From the NCBI RefSeq assembly GCF_023555415.1, contig NZ_JAKRYL010000007.1, positions 1 through 64,000 on the forward strand: a stretch of 64,000 bases of DNA, in the 5' to 3' direction. The notes beneath the pieces are model-generated. The model ran no database searches. It was not told the origin of the DNA and saw nothing but the letters and a program-made list of their open reading frames with translations. Source of the stretch: Halalkalibacter alkaliphilus (GTDB lineage: Bacteria > Bacillota > Bacilli > Bacillales > Bacillaceae_D). A program made the position numbers and the translations under genes. Each line of letters begins with the position of its first letter. The first letter of the stretch is position 1. Shown one piece after another: positions 1 to 8,613 of the stretch.

Positions 1-395
1 AAACCTCCGCTTATATACCCCGAACCGTCTCTAGTCTACAGTCTAACAGAAAAATTTCCGCTTATTGGCTCTCTCCAAACCTCATATTTCTTTGAACTAT
101 TGAACAATCCTTCATCGTTAGTTCCACTATGATTTGATTTATCACATAAACATGTAAATCCTTAATTTTTACTCGAAACAGACTAAATCACATATCAAAT
201 AACGAGTAAAATATCACCCTCTTTTACACGATGACAATAGCCATATTTCTCTATGTTATTTGGGTTAAATTTTTATAAAACGTTGATATATCAACAAGAT
301 AAGTATGCGAATTACTATGCAAATTCGCATGCTTTGTGCAGTGTTTCTCTACGAAAACGGAACTACTTGCATAGAGCCTGCTCTTCTAAAATTCA
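1..395. other. Intergenic left edge, no gene seen
   Basis: No convincing reading frame is visible here. In relatives dacF often follows the punA/deoB genes, but no part of it is present. Two inverted repeats lie downstream of pdp: a 14-base perfect palindrome at 282-295 (GTTGATATATCAAC) and a 9-bp stem at 305-313/322-330 (ATGCGAATT with AATTCGCAT). The second could end pdp transcription on the minus strand, but it lacks a strong T run. Confidence 0.5.
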
Positions 396-1697
396 TCAAT
401 GAATCTCATCATAGATAAGCGTTGGTTTATCGATTGGTCCGTCCGTAAAAGAATACGCAGCATGCACCATTTCAATGACATTACTTACATTCTCTTGATT
501 CGCATGTAATGTCGCAATCGCTTCCCCAGCTCGAACTGAATCACCGATTTTTTTATGTAAAACAATACCTACCGCTAAATCAATTTCTGAATCTTTTGTT
601 GCACGACCTGCTCCGAGTAACATCGCAGCAGTACCGATTTTATCCGCTACAATGGCTGAAACAGTTCCAGCTTGTTTTGCTAGCACTTCTACTTTGTAGC
701 TAGCTTCGGGAAGGGTCTCAGGATGATCTACTACAGAAGGCGCTCCATTTTGTGCTTCGATAAATACTTTTAATGCTTCAAGTGCCGTTCCATCTGCAAT
801 AGCATTCTCAAGTTGTTGACGTGCTTCTTCAATAGACGCTGCTTTTTTTGCTAGAAAAACCATTTGGCTTCCAAGCGTTAAACATAACTCGCGTAAATCA
901 TCTGGTCCACCACCACGAAGCATCTCAATAGCTTCTTTTACTTCTAGTGCATTTCCGACCGTATACCCAAGAGGCTGATTCATATCAGAGATAATTGCCA
1001 TCGTTTCACGACCGAGCCTATTTCCGATTTCGACCATTGCCTGTGCTAGTTGTTTTGATTGATCCAATTGTTTCATAAATGCGCCGGAACCTGTTTTCAC
1101 ATCAAGTACAATTGCATCAGCTCCTGAAGCAATTTTTTTACTCATAATTGAACTAGCTATAAGAGGGATCGAGTTTACCGTTGCTGTTACATCCCTTAGA
1201 GAATATAACTTTTTATCAGCTGGTGTTAAATTACCTGTTTGGCCGACAACAGCGAGCTTATTTTTATTAACTAATTCAGTGAATTGTTGAGTTGTTATCT
1301 CGACACTAAATCCTGGGATGGCTTCAAGCTTATCAATTGTCCCACCAGTATGCCCTAAGCCACGTCCTGACATTTTAGCGACAGGAACACCAACAGCCGC
1401 AACAAGTGGGGCCAAAGCGATAGTCGTTTTATCGCCGACTCCCCCTGTGGAATGCTTATCTACTTTCACCCCTTCTATAGCAGATAAGTCAATTTGATCA
1501 CCAGACTTCACCATCGCCATGGTTAATTCCGCCCGTTCGTTTGTTGTCATGTCTTGAAAGAAGATTGCCATCGCAAGAGCAGACATTTGATAGTCTGGAA
1601 TATCCCCATTTGTATAGCCTTCAATAGCAAAGTAAATCTCCTCTTTCGTTAACTCATGACCGTCTCGTTTCTTCTCAATAAGGTCTACCATTCGCAT
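396..1697 (-). CDS. pdp: Pyrimidine-nucleoside phosphorylase
   Basis: Cleaves uridine, thymidine or deoxyuridine with phosphate to a free base and (deoxy)ribose-1-phosphate in the cytosol. The protein carries the thymidine/pyrimidine phosphorylase signature, a Gly-rich phosphate and nucleoside site near residues 80-130 ([11 protein letters not shown], then [11 protein letters not shown]). I place the start at the ATG at 1697 (433 residues, the usual length) because AAGGATG lies 8 bases upstream; a GTG three codons earlier overlaps that site. It follows deoB and punA on the same strand after a gap of about 110 bases, so the three form a nucleoside-salvage cluster in which DeoB converts the pentose-1-phosphate product. 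Confidence 0.95.
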   Translation of the reverse strand: MRMVDLIEKKRDGHELTKEEIYFAIEGYTNGDIPDYQMSALAMAIFFQDMTTNERAELTMAMVKSGDQIDLSAIEGVKVDKHSTGGVGDKTTIALAPLVAAVGVPVAKMSGRGLGHTGGTIDKLEAIPGFSVEITTQQFTELVNKNKLAVVGQTGNLTPADKKLYSLRDVTATVNSIPLIASSIMSKKIASGADAIVLDVKTGSGAFMKQLDQSKQLAQAMVEIGNRLGRETMAIISDMNQPLGYTVGNALEVKEAIEMLRGGGPDDLRELCLTLGSQMVFLAKKAASIEEARQQLENAIADGTALEALKVFIEAQNGAPSVVDHPETLPEASYKVEVLAKQAGTVSAIVADKIGTAAMLLGAGRATKDSEIDLAVGIVLHKKIGDSVRAGEAIATLHANQENVSNVIEMVHAAYSFTDGPIDKPTLIYDEIH

Positions 1698-1806
1698 CTG
1701 CGTCACATCCTTTTTTCTTCTACTAAAAAAAGTTACAGTTTGACCGATGATACGATTACTTACTCAAACCGCCTCTATTTATCCATTACAATTTCACTAT
1801 TCCTTC

Positions 1807-2616
1807 TTACATTTCTTTCACGATGGATTTAACTAACGCTAAGAAGTCTGATTTTACTTTTTCTGTCGTTTCAATGACTTCATCATGTGTTAGAGGCTGA
1901 GGTAATATTCCTGCTGCCATGTTGGAAATACATGAGATACCAAGTACCTCTAGTCCTGCATGGCGAGCAACAATCACTTCAGGAACTGTTGACATCCCAA
2001 CAGCGTCAGCACCTAACGTACGAAGCATACGAATTTCAGCTGGTGTTTCATAAGAAGGTCCCGTATTTCCTACATACACGCCTTCCTGTACGTTAATCGT
2101 AAGTTTTTCTGCATGATCTCGCGCAAGCTCTCGAAGACGTCCTGAATAGGCACTAGACATATCCGGAAAACGCACTCCAAAGGCTTCATCATTTGGGCCA
2201 ATTAATGGATTTTGTCCCATGTTGTTAATATGATCTTTAATGATCATTAAGTTACCTGGCTCATATGATTCATTCACACCACCTGCTGCGTTCGTTACAA
2301 TAATTTGTTCGACACCTAGTGCTTTCATGACTCGAACTGGAAAAGTAACAACGTCCATGCTATATCCTTCATAAAAATGAAAACGTCCTTGCATCGCTAC
2401 TACTTGCTTTCCCTCTAGCATTCCAAATACGAGTTGACCTGCATGACCAGCTACCGTTGAAACTGGGAAATTGGGAATTTCACTATATGGTACTTTTACT
2501 GGATTTTGAATTTCATCTGCTAATACGCCTAATCCCGAACCTAAAATTAAGCCAATAGATGGTGTTACGGTCATTTTTTCTCTTAAATATGAAGCTGTCT
2601 CTGTAATTTTAGTCAC
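1807..2616 (-). CDS. punA: Purine-nucleoside phosphorylase (PunA type)
   Basis: Phosphorolysis of guanosine, inosine and their deoxy forms to the base plus pentose-1-phosphate. At 269 residues it belongs to the trimeric PNP/MTAP family, shown by the early glycine loop (LILGSGLG, about residue 24), GHAGQL, the AAGGVN segment and GMSTVPE near residue 207. The start is GTG at 2616, preceded by a strong AGGAGG site. The gene begins 16 bases after deoB ends, so the two are almost certainly co-transcribed and coupled in function: the ribose-1-phosphate made here is the DeoB substrate. The gene order xerD-deoB-punA is conserved in Bacillus. Confidence 0.95.
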   Translation of the reverse strand: MTKITETASYLREKMTVTPSIGLILGSGLGVLADEIQNPVKVPYSEIPNFPVSTVAGHAGQLVFGMLEGKQVVAMQGRFHFYEGYSMDVVTFPVRVMKALGVEQIIVTNAAGGVNESYEPGNLMIIKDHINNMGQNPLIGPNDEAFGVRFPDMSSAYSGRLRELARDHAEKLTINVQEGVYVGNTGPSYETPAEIRMLRTLGADAVGMSTVPEVIVARHAGLEVLGISCISNMAAGILPQPLTHDEVIETTEKVKSDFLALVKSIVKEM

Positions 2617-2632
2617 TTTTTTTCCTCCTAAA

Positions 2633-3814
2633 TTAAAGTTCGTGTAAAAAGCTTACCCCATGTTTCGGAAGCGGAACACCGAAGTTATCAGCAATCGTTG
2701 CCCCTACATCAGCAAATGTCGTACGCACTCCAAGGTCTTTCGAACTTGTTTGCTTCTTGTTGTAAACGATTAATGGTACAAACTCCCTCGTATGATCTGT
2801 CCCATGATGTGTCGGATCGTTGCCATGGTCAGCAGTAATGATTAGTAAATCATTCTCTTTAAGCTCTTCCATTACCTGCTTAAGTTGGCGATCAAATTGC
2901 TCTAATGCTTTTCCATAACCAATTGGATCACGGCGATGTCCATATACTGCATCAAAATCTACTAAATTTAAAAAGCATAACCCAGTAAAAGGCTTACGAA
3001 TTGTCTCAAGTAATTTCTCCATGCCGTCATCATTGGATACCGTTCGAATCGCTTTTGTTACACCTTCTCCATCATAAATGTCAGAAATTTTCCCAAGTGC
3101 AATGGAATCAATCCCGTTATCTGCAAGCTCATTCATAACAGTGCGGTCAAAAGGCTTTAACGCATAATCATGACGGTTAGATGTTCGTTTCCACTCGCCC
3201 GTCTTCCCTACAAAAGGTCTTGCAATTACACGACCAATCATATATTTCGGATCGAGAGTAAGCTTACGTGCTTTTTCGCAAATGTCATATAACTCCTCAA
3301 TCGGAACGACATCCTCGTGAGCCGCTATTTGCAAAACAGAATCGGCTGAAGTGTAGACGATTAAATTACCTGTTTTCACATGCTCGTCTCCAAGTTCATC
3401 TAAAATCTCTGTACCTGAAGCCACTTTATTCCCAATCATCTTTCTACCCCATTGACGTTCCAATTCCTCAACTAATTGTTTAGGGAATCCATCTGGGAAA
3501 ACACGAAAAGGCTCTTTAATATGTAAGCCCATTAGTTCCCAATGTCCCGTCATCGTATCTTTCCCGCTTGATGCCTCCTGCATAATCCCATAGTGCCCAA
3601 GAGGACTGGCTACTTTTTCAATCCCTTTTATTTCTCGAATATGACTTAGACCGAGTGCCGCCATGTTGGGCATCGTTAATCCATCCATCTTTTCAGCAAT
3701 AGACCCAAGTGTATTAGACCCTGCATCACCAAATTCGGCTGCATCTGGAGCTTCACCAATTCCAACGGAGTCCATTACAATTAAAAATACTCGATCATAA
3801 CGATAGTTACTCAC
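2633..3814 (-). CDS. deoB: Phosphopentomutase
   Basis: Interconverts (deoxy)ribose-1-phosphate and 5-phosphate, sending nucleoside sugars into central metabolism. It is a manganese-dependent alkaline-phosphatase-superfamily enzyme: the metal ligands are visible in [10 protein letters not shown] near the N-terminus and in ITADHGND and HGTDHTRE near residues 325-345. The open frame extends to 3871, but I choose GTG at 3814 (393 residues, the normal family size) because GGAGG sits 9 bases upstream and the family's N-terminus ([11 protein letters not shown]) follows directly. First gene of the deoB-punA pair. Confidence 0.95.
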   Translation of the reverse strand: MSNYRYDRVFLIVMDSVGIGEAPDAAEFGDAGSNTLGSIAEKMDGLTMPNMAALGLSHIREIKGIEKVASPLGHYGIMQEASSGKDTMTGHWELMGLHIKEPFRVFPDGFPKQLVEELERQWGRKMIGNKVASGTEILDELGDEHVKTGNLIVYTSADSVLQIAAHEDVVPIEELYDICEKARKLTLDPKYMIGRVIARPFVGKTGEWKRTSNRHDYALKPFDRTVMNELADNGIDSIALGKISDIYDGEGVTKAIRTVSNDDGMEKLLETIRKPFTGLCFLNLVDFDAVYGHRRDPIGYGKALEQFDRQLKQVMEELKENDLLIITADHGNDPTHHGTDHTREFVPLIVYNKKQTSSKDLGVRTTFADVGATIADNFGVPLPKHGVSFLHEL

Positions 3815-3913
3815 TGCTAAATTCCTCCTTTTATTACATACTATGCCCGATTTTTGAGTCAACTTGAACAAAGTTTAGTTGTCGGAAGTCTGACCTCATA
3901 TGGCATAAAAATT

Positions 3914-4804
3914 CTATGCTCGTGGATGATACTGAGCATAGACGTCTTTCATTTTTGCTTTCGTTACCTGTGTATACATTTGTGTCGTGGCAATGTCTAC
4001 ATGTCCTAGCATCTCTTGAACCGCTCTAAGATCTGCACCATTGGCGACTAAGTGGCTTGCAAATGAATGTCTCAATGTATGCGGGGTTAAAGGTTTCTCG
4101 ATAGAAGCAATGCCAGCAAGCTGCTTTAAAATTTTCCAAAAACCCTGTCTAGATAGCGGGCTTCCTAAATGATTAACAAATAATACGTCATGTTGTTTGT
4201 TTTTCATAAGGATTCGCCGACTACTTTCAAGGTACTTTTGTAAAGCTTTCGTCGCTTGCCGTCCCAATGGAATAATTCGCTCCTTTTCTGCCTTGCCAAT
4301 ACATCTAACAAACCCCATCGTTAGATGCGTATTCGTAACCGTTACATTTATTAACTCTGACACACGCATCCCCGTAGCATATAATGTTTCCAACATCGCT
4401 CGATTTCTAATTGAGAACACATCATTACCAGAGGGAGCATTAAGTAGAGCTTCGACTTCTTGCAAAGATAAAATTTGCGGCAATCGTTTCGTACGTTTTG
4501 GAATATCCAGATGAACAGAAGGATCCGAACTCGCTAAGTTTTCTCGAAGCAAAAATTGATGGAACGCCCTTATTGATGCAATGGTTCTAGCAATCGTTGT
4601 ATCGGCACGTCCTTGCTCTTTCAAAAAATGCAAATATTCAACAATCGTCGGTTGATCAATATCATGAACACTTTTTTTCTTTGCGGCACTTTTTACATAT
4701 AGCTCGTACTGTTTCAGATCACGTTCATACGATTGAACCGTATTTTTTGCAAGTCTGCGTTCCAATTGTATGTAATGAAGAAACTCATTTCTTTCTTGTT
4801 CCAT
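3914..4804 (-). CDS. xerD: Site-specific tyrosine recombinase XerD
   Basis: Resolves chromosome dimers at dif together with XerC during division. The 296-residue protein has the N-terminal SAM-like core-binding domain (about 1-85) and the C-terminal catalytic domain with every expected active residue: Arg in TGMRVSEL, HxLR in HTLRHSFASHL, the second His in LGHVDIATTQ and the nucleophilic Tyr in MYTQV. It sits between yqzK and deoB, the standard Bacillus position for xerD (ripX), which separates it from XerC and from phage integrases. AAGGTGA precedes the ATG. Confidence 0.95.
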   Translation of the reverse strand: MEQERNEFLHYIQLERRLAKNTVQSYERDLKQYELYVKSAAKKKSVHDIDQPTIVEYLHFLKEQGRADTTIARTIASIRAFHQFLLRENLASSDPSVHLDIPKRTKRLPQILSLQEVEALLNAPSGNDVFSIRNRAMLETLYATGMRVSELINVTVTNTHLTMGFVRCIGKAEKERIIPLGRQATKALQKYLESSRRILMKNKQHDVLFVNHLGSPLSRQGFWKILKQLAGIASIEKPLTPHTLRHSFASHLVANGADLRAVQEMLGHVDIATTQMYTQVTKAKMKDVYAQYHPRA

Positions 4805-4832
4805 CTAATCACCTTAGTTATGAGTCATCCGC

Positions 4833-5066
4833 TTACTCACCTTCTCGATAGAACAGCATAAGTCGATCAATCCACGAAACAGGATCCCCTCCATCTCGTT
4901 CCATCTGAAAAACCTTAACAGCTTTCCCTTGAGGCTCATCATAGCGATGATAACTCTCATATTCTTGACTCACCCATAGAATACCATAATAAAAGAGAAG
5001 TGTGCATCCCATAAATAAGAGAAACACTTTTATTGTTTGTATAACTAAACGAAACCAAGATTTCAT
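4833..5066 (-). CDS. yqzK: YqzK-like small membrane protein (DUF4227)
   Basis: A 77-residue protein with one hydrophobic span (about residues 8-31) and a short charged C-terminal tail. It matches by eye the small membrane protein found between fur and xerD in Bacillus. No biochemical role is known to me. GGAGG stands 9 bases before the ATG. Identification rests mainly on the conserved neighbourhood and on the single-span architecture. Confidence 0.75.
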   Translation of the reverse strand: MKSWFRLVIQTIKVFLLFMGCTLLFYYGILWVSQEYESYHRYDEPQGKAVKVFQMERDGGDPVSWIDRLMLFYREGE

Positions 5067-5201
5067 GGGACATACCTCCGCTTATGACTTCTTGTACGAT
5101 TCCCCTTTTTACAAGCTATGCCAAAAACCATATGGAATATACCTATTAATCCATACGCATTACAATAAAAATTAAGTTTACCTTCTATGTTAAACACAGA
5201 C

Positions 5202-5241
5202 AAAAGCACCCACAAGACTCAACATCTAGTGCGTGCTTTTT
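5202..5241 (-). terminator. Terminator after fur
   Basis: Read on the minus strand just after the fur stop, a 12-base arm starting AAAAGCACGCAC pairs, with one mismatch, with GTGGGTGCTTTT across a 15-base loop, and the stem runs into a short T tract. It separates fur from yqzK. Confidence 0.75.
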
Positions 5242-5244
5242 ATG

Positions 5245-5703
5245 TTAGTTCTCTTCTTTTTTTTCTTTATCATGGCAACGATGACAAATTCCATGAAACG
5301 TTAGACGATGATCTTTTATTTTGAAATTCCAATCACGTTCAACGACCTCTTCGACATCACCTAATAAATCTTCTTGTATCTCATCAACAGCTCCACATTC
5401 AATACAAACAAGATGGTGGTGAAAATGAGCTGCACCTTCTTGCCGTAAATCAAAACGAGATACACCATCTCCAAAATTTATTTTATCGACGATTTTTAAT
5501 TCAGCCAGTAACTCTAACGTTCGGTATACTGTAGCTAGTCCGATTTCTGGTGATTTTTCTTTTACGAGGAGGTAAACGTCCTCTGCACTTAAATGATCCT
5601 CTTCATGTTCAAGAAGAACGCGAACCGTTGCTTCCCGCTGTGGCGTAAGCTTGTAACTTTGTGAGTGCAGATGCTTTTTAATACGTTCGAGTCTTTTCTC
5701 CAT
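5245..5703 (-). CDS. fur: Ferric uptake regulator family repressor
   Basis: A 152-residue metal-dependent repressor of the Fur superfamily. The N-terminal winged helix spans about 1-85 (recognition part LATVYRTLELL). The C-terminal dimer domain has the His-rich metal site HFHHHLVC and two CxxC zinc knuckles (CIEC and CHRC). The position next to yqzK and xerD is that of Fur rather than PerR or Zur in Bacillus. GGGGAGG lies 8 bases before the ATG. A clear sigma-A promoter and iron- or peroxide-type operators lie upstream, which suggests metal-responsive control of its own expression. Confidence 0.92.
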   Translation of the reverse strand: MEKRLERIKKHLHSQSYKLTPQREATVRVLLEHEEDHLSAEDVYLLVKEKSPEIGLATVYRTLELLAELKIVDKINFGDGVSRFDLRQEGAAHFHHHLVCIECGAVDEIQEDLLGDVEEVVERDWNFKIKDHRLTFHGICHRCHDKEKKEEN

Positions 5704-5739
5704 TCGTTATGCCTCCCCTCGAGCAGTTTCCCTCCTTTT

Positions 5740-5768
5740 ATTATAATCATTCAAAAAAACAGTGTCAA
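5740..5768 (-). promoter_or_regulatory. fur promoter (sigma-A)
   Basis: On the minus strand, a perfect TTGACA (5763-5768) and a perfect TATAAT (5740-5745) are 17 bases apart, about 40 bases upstream of the fur start. This is one of the strongest promoter matches in the window. Confidence 0.85.
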
Positions 5769-5769
5769 T

Positions 5770-5808
5770 CGATAATGATTATTACTTAAAAAATTATAAT
5801 TATTATCA
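5770..5808 (-). promoter_or_regulatory. Fur-type and PerR-type operators upstream of fur
   Basis: Two 7-1-7 boxes lie directly upstream of the fur -35. Positions 5770-5784 (CGATAATGATTATTA) match the Fur consensus TGATAATnATTATCA at 12 of 14 fixed bases. Positions 5794-5808 (TTATAATTATTATCA) match the PerR consensus TTATAATnATTATAA at 13 of 14. In B. subtilis fur is a PerR target, so this reading agrees with known biology. The same AT-rich palindrome, followed by a T run on the minus strand, may also end spoIIM transcription. Confidence 0.65.
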
Positions 5809-5819
5809 ATTAATAATAA

Positions 5820-6461
5820 TTATACCATAGATTCAATTACCCACTTCATTAAAACAGGTGATACGTATGCCTCAAATGCAGATGCAAATGCAAGTGCAGA
5901 TCCTACACATAAAATAAGTAGGGAGTATTTAAGAAATTGCGGAAAAATAGGCATATTTGTTCTTTTCATAAATTGTTGGCGAACCATCTTCAAGCAAAAT
6001 GAAATACTTGCAGTTCCTACAATAATGAACGCAGGTACTAGGATGAAGTTTTGTGGCATGATTGATACAAACGCTAAAAAAAATCCGGACATCCCCATTT
6101 GATTGACTAGAAACCCTACTGTAAAACCAACCACGACTCCTTTTAAGAAAAGCAAAACGAGAATAACTGGCAGGCCAATAATCGACAAACCTAGAATCCA
6201 CATTAGCCCAAAATATTTTGCATAATGAGCAAAGCTCTGACTAAATAAAGCCGATGACTGCGCTAATTCACCTTGTTGAACATGTCCAAAAAATTGGTTC
6301 AAATACGTATATAGATCATGCTTTTGCGTTAAGCTCAAGCTATTAACAACGATTGCTCCAAAAACGATCCCTATTAAAAATAACACGATTGTAAATACAT
6401 AGATCGTTCGGTTCTCTTCTAAATGGGTAGCTATCATTTCACGTAAACCGTACTTCATCAT
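5820..6461 (-). CDS. spoIIM: Stage II sporulation protein M
   Basis: A 213-residue membrane protein with about five hydrophobic spans (near 22-42, 90-112, 118-140, 143-160 and 180-198). The size, the topology and the neighbourhood beside fur and yqxK match SpoIIM, a part of the SpoIIDMP complex that remodels septal peptidoglycan during engulfment. The start at 6461 has GAGGAGG 7 bases upstream. A possible sigma-E promoter lies 30-60 bases upstream, as expected for a mother-cell gene. Family assignment is by eye. Confidence 0.85.
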   Translation of the reverse strand: MMKYGLREMIATHLEENRTIYVFTIVLFLIGIVFGAIVVNSLSLTQKHDLYTYLNQFFGHVQQGELAQSSALFSQSFAHYAKYFGLMWILGLSIIGLPVILVLLFLKGVVVGFTVGFLVNQMGMSGFFLAFVSIMPQNFILVPAFIIVGTASISFCLKMVRQQFMKRTNMPIFPQFLKYSLLILCVGSALAFASAFEAYVSPVLMKWVIESMV

Positions 6462-6490
6462 GCCAAGACCTCCTCTTTTGCTCTTACTTC

Positions 6491-6520
6491 ACTCTATGAG
6501 ATAAGGGTTGAATCTATGAC
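6491..6520 (-). promoter_or_regulatory. Possible sigma-E promoter of spoIIM
   Basis: On the minus strand GTCATAGA (6513-6520), a 14-base spacer and CATAGAGT (6491-6498) resemble the sigma-E pattern GTCATATT and CATACAAT. The match is partial, but the position and the gene type fit. Confidence 0.4.
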
Positions 6521-6588
6521 AATGATGTTTCTATAGTTTTTTACAGCGTGTAGCAACGTTAGAATCAATAGTTTATAAATAAGACTTA

Positions 6589-7761
6589 CTATTTCCTCGG
6601 TGCAACCTTCCCATAAACACCTCCACCACCAGCATTAATAGAAAGAGTCCCTTCTCTGGCACCAATAATCGCTTCTGCAACAGGCTTTGATACAACCTGC
6701 AGCAAATCTTCTATGGGAACTGAATGGATTATGTTCATATCTGTCCCAAAACGGTCTCTAAGTTTCTTTAATGTTTGTTTTCCTAATTTCGGTATAAATT
6801 GTAATGGTACTTGATGGATATACGGTGGACGGTTCGTTTCTTTACCATCAGAGGACCTCAACTCTAGTAATCGCTCAAAGACCCCTTTAACTATTTTTGA
6901 ACTTTGACAATTAGAACACTCTTTTCCCTCTATTTGTTTTGAACATTTTGCACAAATTGTTCGATAATACTTGCCTAGAAGGGGATTTAAACCGAAGTTG
7001 CTACTAATTTTTCGACCTTGTTTCTTTTGCAAGGCAAGTCTGAACTCTTGAAACGACGGTTGTTTCATTTTTACCATTTGATACTCTCTTGCAATTTTCT
7101 CTAACGAATGGGCATCAGAGTTCGTTAAATATGGGTATGCATGTAATTCTTCGATTTGATCAGCCATATTGGTATCACTACTTAAACCAAGCTCAATGGC
7201 ATCAATTAACTTTGGATCAAGCACTTCTGTTAAGCTTGATGTGACTCCTTTTCCGTATAAGCTCTTAAAAGGAGTGAACACATGTGCCGGTATAAACAAA
7301 CCTCCTAGTTCTCGTACTTTTAATTGAACTGCTTTTGCATTTTCATAAATTCTTTGGGAGCTTAGATTGGGATTGGTCATCCTTTTTGCTAACCACTCAC
7401 TAAACTCTTTCATTTTTTCGATTGTAGGCATGTAGGCAAGCACATGAACAGGTCCTTTGCAGTTTTCATCTAGTAACTCTAGTTCCGTTCCTAGCAGTAA
7501 TGTCACTCCAGGAAATTGAATCCCACCACCTTCTAATGGAAATGCTTCACCATTTTCTATTTTCTCTTCTAATTCAAGTATGACTTCCTTTACATGACAA
7601 TCGATTACCCCGATCAAATCAACCCCTTTTGTTAAAACTGCATATTGAATGATGGAGCTTATAGTCAAAGAAGGAGCAGCAGTTATTTTAACTGCTGCCC
7701 CCAAACGGGTTCTGCCAATGTGAATGTGTAAATCAGCTACATACTCTCTTAAATCTATCAT
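6589..7761 (-). CDS. yqxK: PHP-domain protein of the YqxK / endonuclease Q type
   Basis: A 390-residue protein starting with a PHP metal site (DLHIHIGR near residue 10), followed by further metal-ligand motifs (DCHVKE, FIPAHVFTP, NSDAHS). Around residues 270-287 there is a four-cysteine zinc ribbon (CAKC and CSNC), and the C-terminus resembles a helix-hairpin-helix segment. This order matches the endonuclease Q family, whose characterised archaeal members cut DNA beside deaminated bases; activity in Bacillus is inferred only. It overlaps nudF by 4 bases, so the two are translationally coupled, a pairing consistent with damage-sanitising roles. Confidence 0.8.
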   Translation of the reverse strand: MIDLREYVADLHIHIGRTRLGAAVKITAAPSLTISSIIQYAVLTKGVDLIGVIDCHVKEVILELEEKIENGEAFPLEGGGIQFPGVTLLLGTELELLDENCKGPVHVLAYMPTIEKMKEFSEWLAKRMTNPNLSSQRIYENAKAVQLKVRELGGLFIPAHVFTPFKSLYGKGVTSSLTEVLDPKLIDAIELGLSSDTNMADQIEELHAYPYLTNSDAHSLEKIAREYQMVKMKQPSFQEFRLALQKKQGRKISSNFGLNPLLGKYYRTICAKCSKQIEGKECSNCQSSKIVKGVFERLLELRSSDGKETNRPPYIHQVPLQFIPKLGKQTLKKLRDRFGTDMNIIHSVPIEDLLQVVSKPVAEAIIGAREGTLSINAGGGGVYGKVAPRK

Positions 7762-8303
7762 GACTTAAAACCTGCTTTCATCCGCATATATAAAATTGCA
7801 TACGCTGTTTTCGCATCATGAATGGTTTGATCCTTTACCATTTTTTCTGCCTCTTCAAGACTAACTTCTATCAGATCTAAAAACTCATCCTCATCCATAT
7901 TTACTGTTCCTTTTTCAAGTTCATCTGTAAAATATAGATAGATTAATTCATCAGCAAAACCCGGTGACGTATAAAAGGATAAAAGAAATTCTAGTTTTTT
8001 TGTTTTATAGCCTGTTTCCTCTTCTAGTTCTCTCGCAGCTGATTCAAGAGGATTTTCTCCCTTTTCAAGCTTCCCTGCTGGTATTTCTACAATTGTTTTA
8101 CCTAGAGCTTTTCGGTACTGTCTTACTAGGACAATGTTCCCTTCTTTTGTCATAGGCACGACTGCTACAGCTCCTGGGTGCTTAACTATTTCACGAGAAC
8201 TCATTTTTCCGTTAGGAAGCTCTACCTCCTTTACTTCTAAATCAATAACTTTCCCTTTAAAAATTTGCTTAGTTGCTACTGTCTTTTCATATAAATGGTC
8301 CAT
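7758..8303 (-). CDS. nudF: ADP-ribose pyrophosphatase (Nudix)
   Basis: Hydrolyses ADP-ribose to AMP and ribose-5-phosphate. The Nudix box is complete around residues 80-102 (GKLEKGENPLESAARE, then LEEETGY), with the typical KHPGAVAVV segment before it and FYTSPGFADE after it, both characteristic of NudF. The frame is open 20 codons further upstream, but I place the start at the ATG at 8303 (181 residues) because GGAGGAG is 4 bases upstream and the family N-terminus begins there. Followed by the overlapping yqxK. Confidence 0.92.
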   Translation of the reverse strand: MDHLYEKTVATKQIFKGKVIDLEVKEVELPNGKMSSREIVKHPGAVAVVPMTKEGNIVLVRQYRKALGKTIVEIPAGKLEKGENPLESAARELEEETGYKTKKLEFLLSFYTSPGFADELIYLYFTDELEKGTVNMDEDEFLDLIEVSLEEAEKMVKDQTIHDAKTAYAILYMRMKAGFKS

Positions 8304-8436
8304 TTTCTCCTCCAAAATATGTATTCGTGTAACTTTCAGTTCTTTTTCTTCCAATCCCATCATAAATGTGTACCATAATCTACTTGAAGGGACGAGTCCT
8401 ATAATGAAAGTGTACGTTCATAAAAAAGGTGTTATT

Positions 8437-8613
8437 ATGGCTGGAAAGGCATGGGAAATTCAAGCAAAGTTAAAACAAATGCAAAAGTCCTTTGATACGT
8501 TAGAACAGTGGGTTGATGTAATTCATTCTGCTAACTGTAAACCCACTCTGAGCGCTTCTGCTACGGCACAGAAAAAAACAGGGTCATCTTCGTATTTTCG
8601 TCCCATTGTTTGA
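8437..8613 (+). CDS. Possible small protein overlapping the DUF3866 gene
   Basis: A 58-residue frame on the plus strand with AAAGGTG 6 bases before its ATG. The first half is charged and helical (MAGKAWEIQAKLKQMQKSF). The last 26 residues are encoded antisense to the 3' end of the DUF3866 gene, which overlaps it by 91 bases, and read like antisense noise. In B. subtilis a small gene (yqkK) occurs beside nudF, so an orthologue is conceivable, but I cannot confirm it. Either the C-terminus is real, or a shorter gene has been extended by loss of its stop. Confidence 0.35.
   Translation: MAGKAWEIQAKLKQMQKSFDTLEQWVDVIHSANCKPTLSASATAQKKTGSSSYFRPIV

Noticed and set aside
4197-4514. 105-residue plus-strand ORF inside xerD
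   Set aside because: Antisense shadow of a conserved recombinase gene, with no ribosome site or family pattern.
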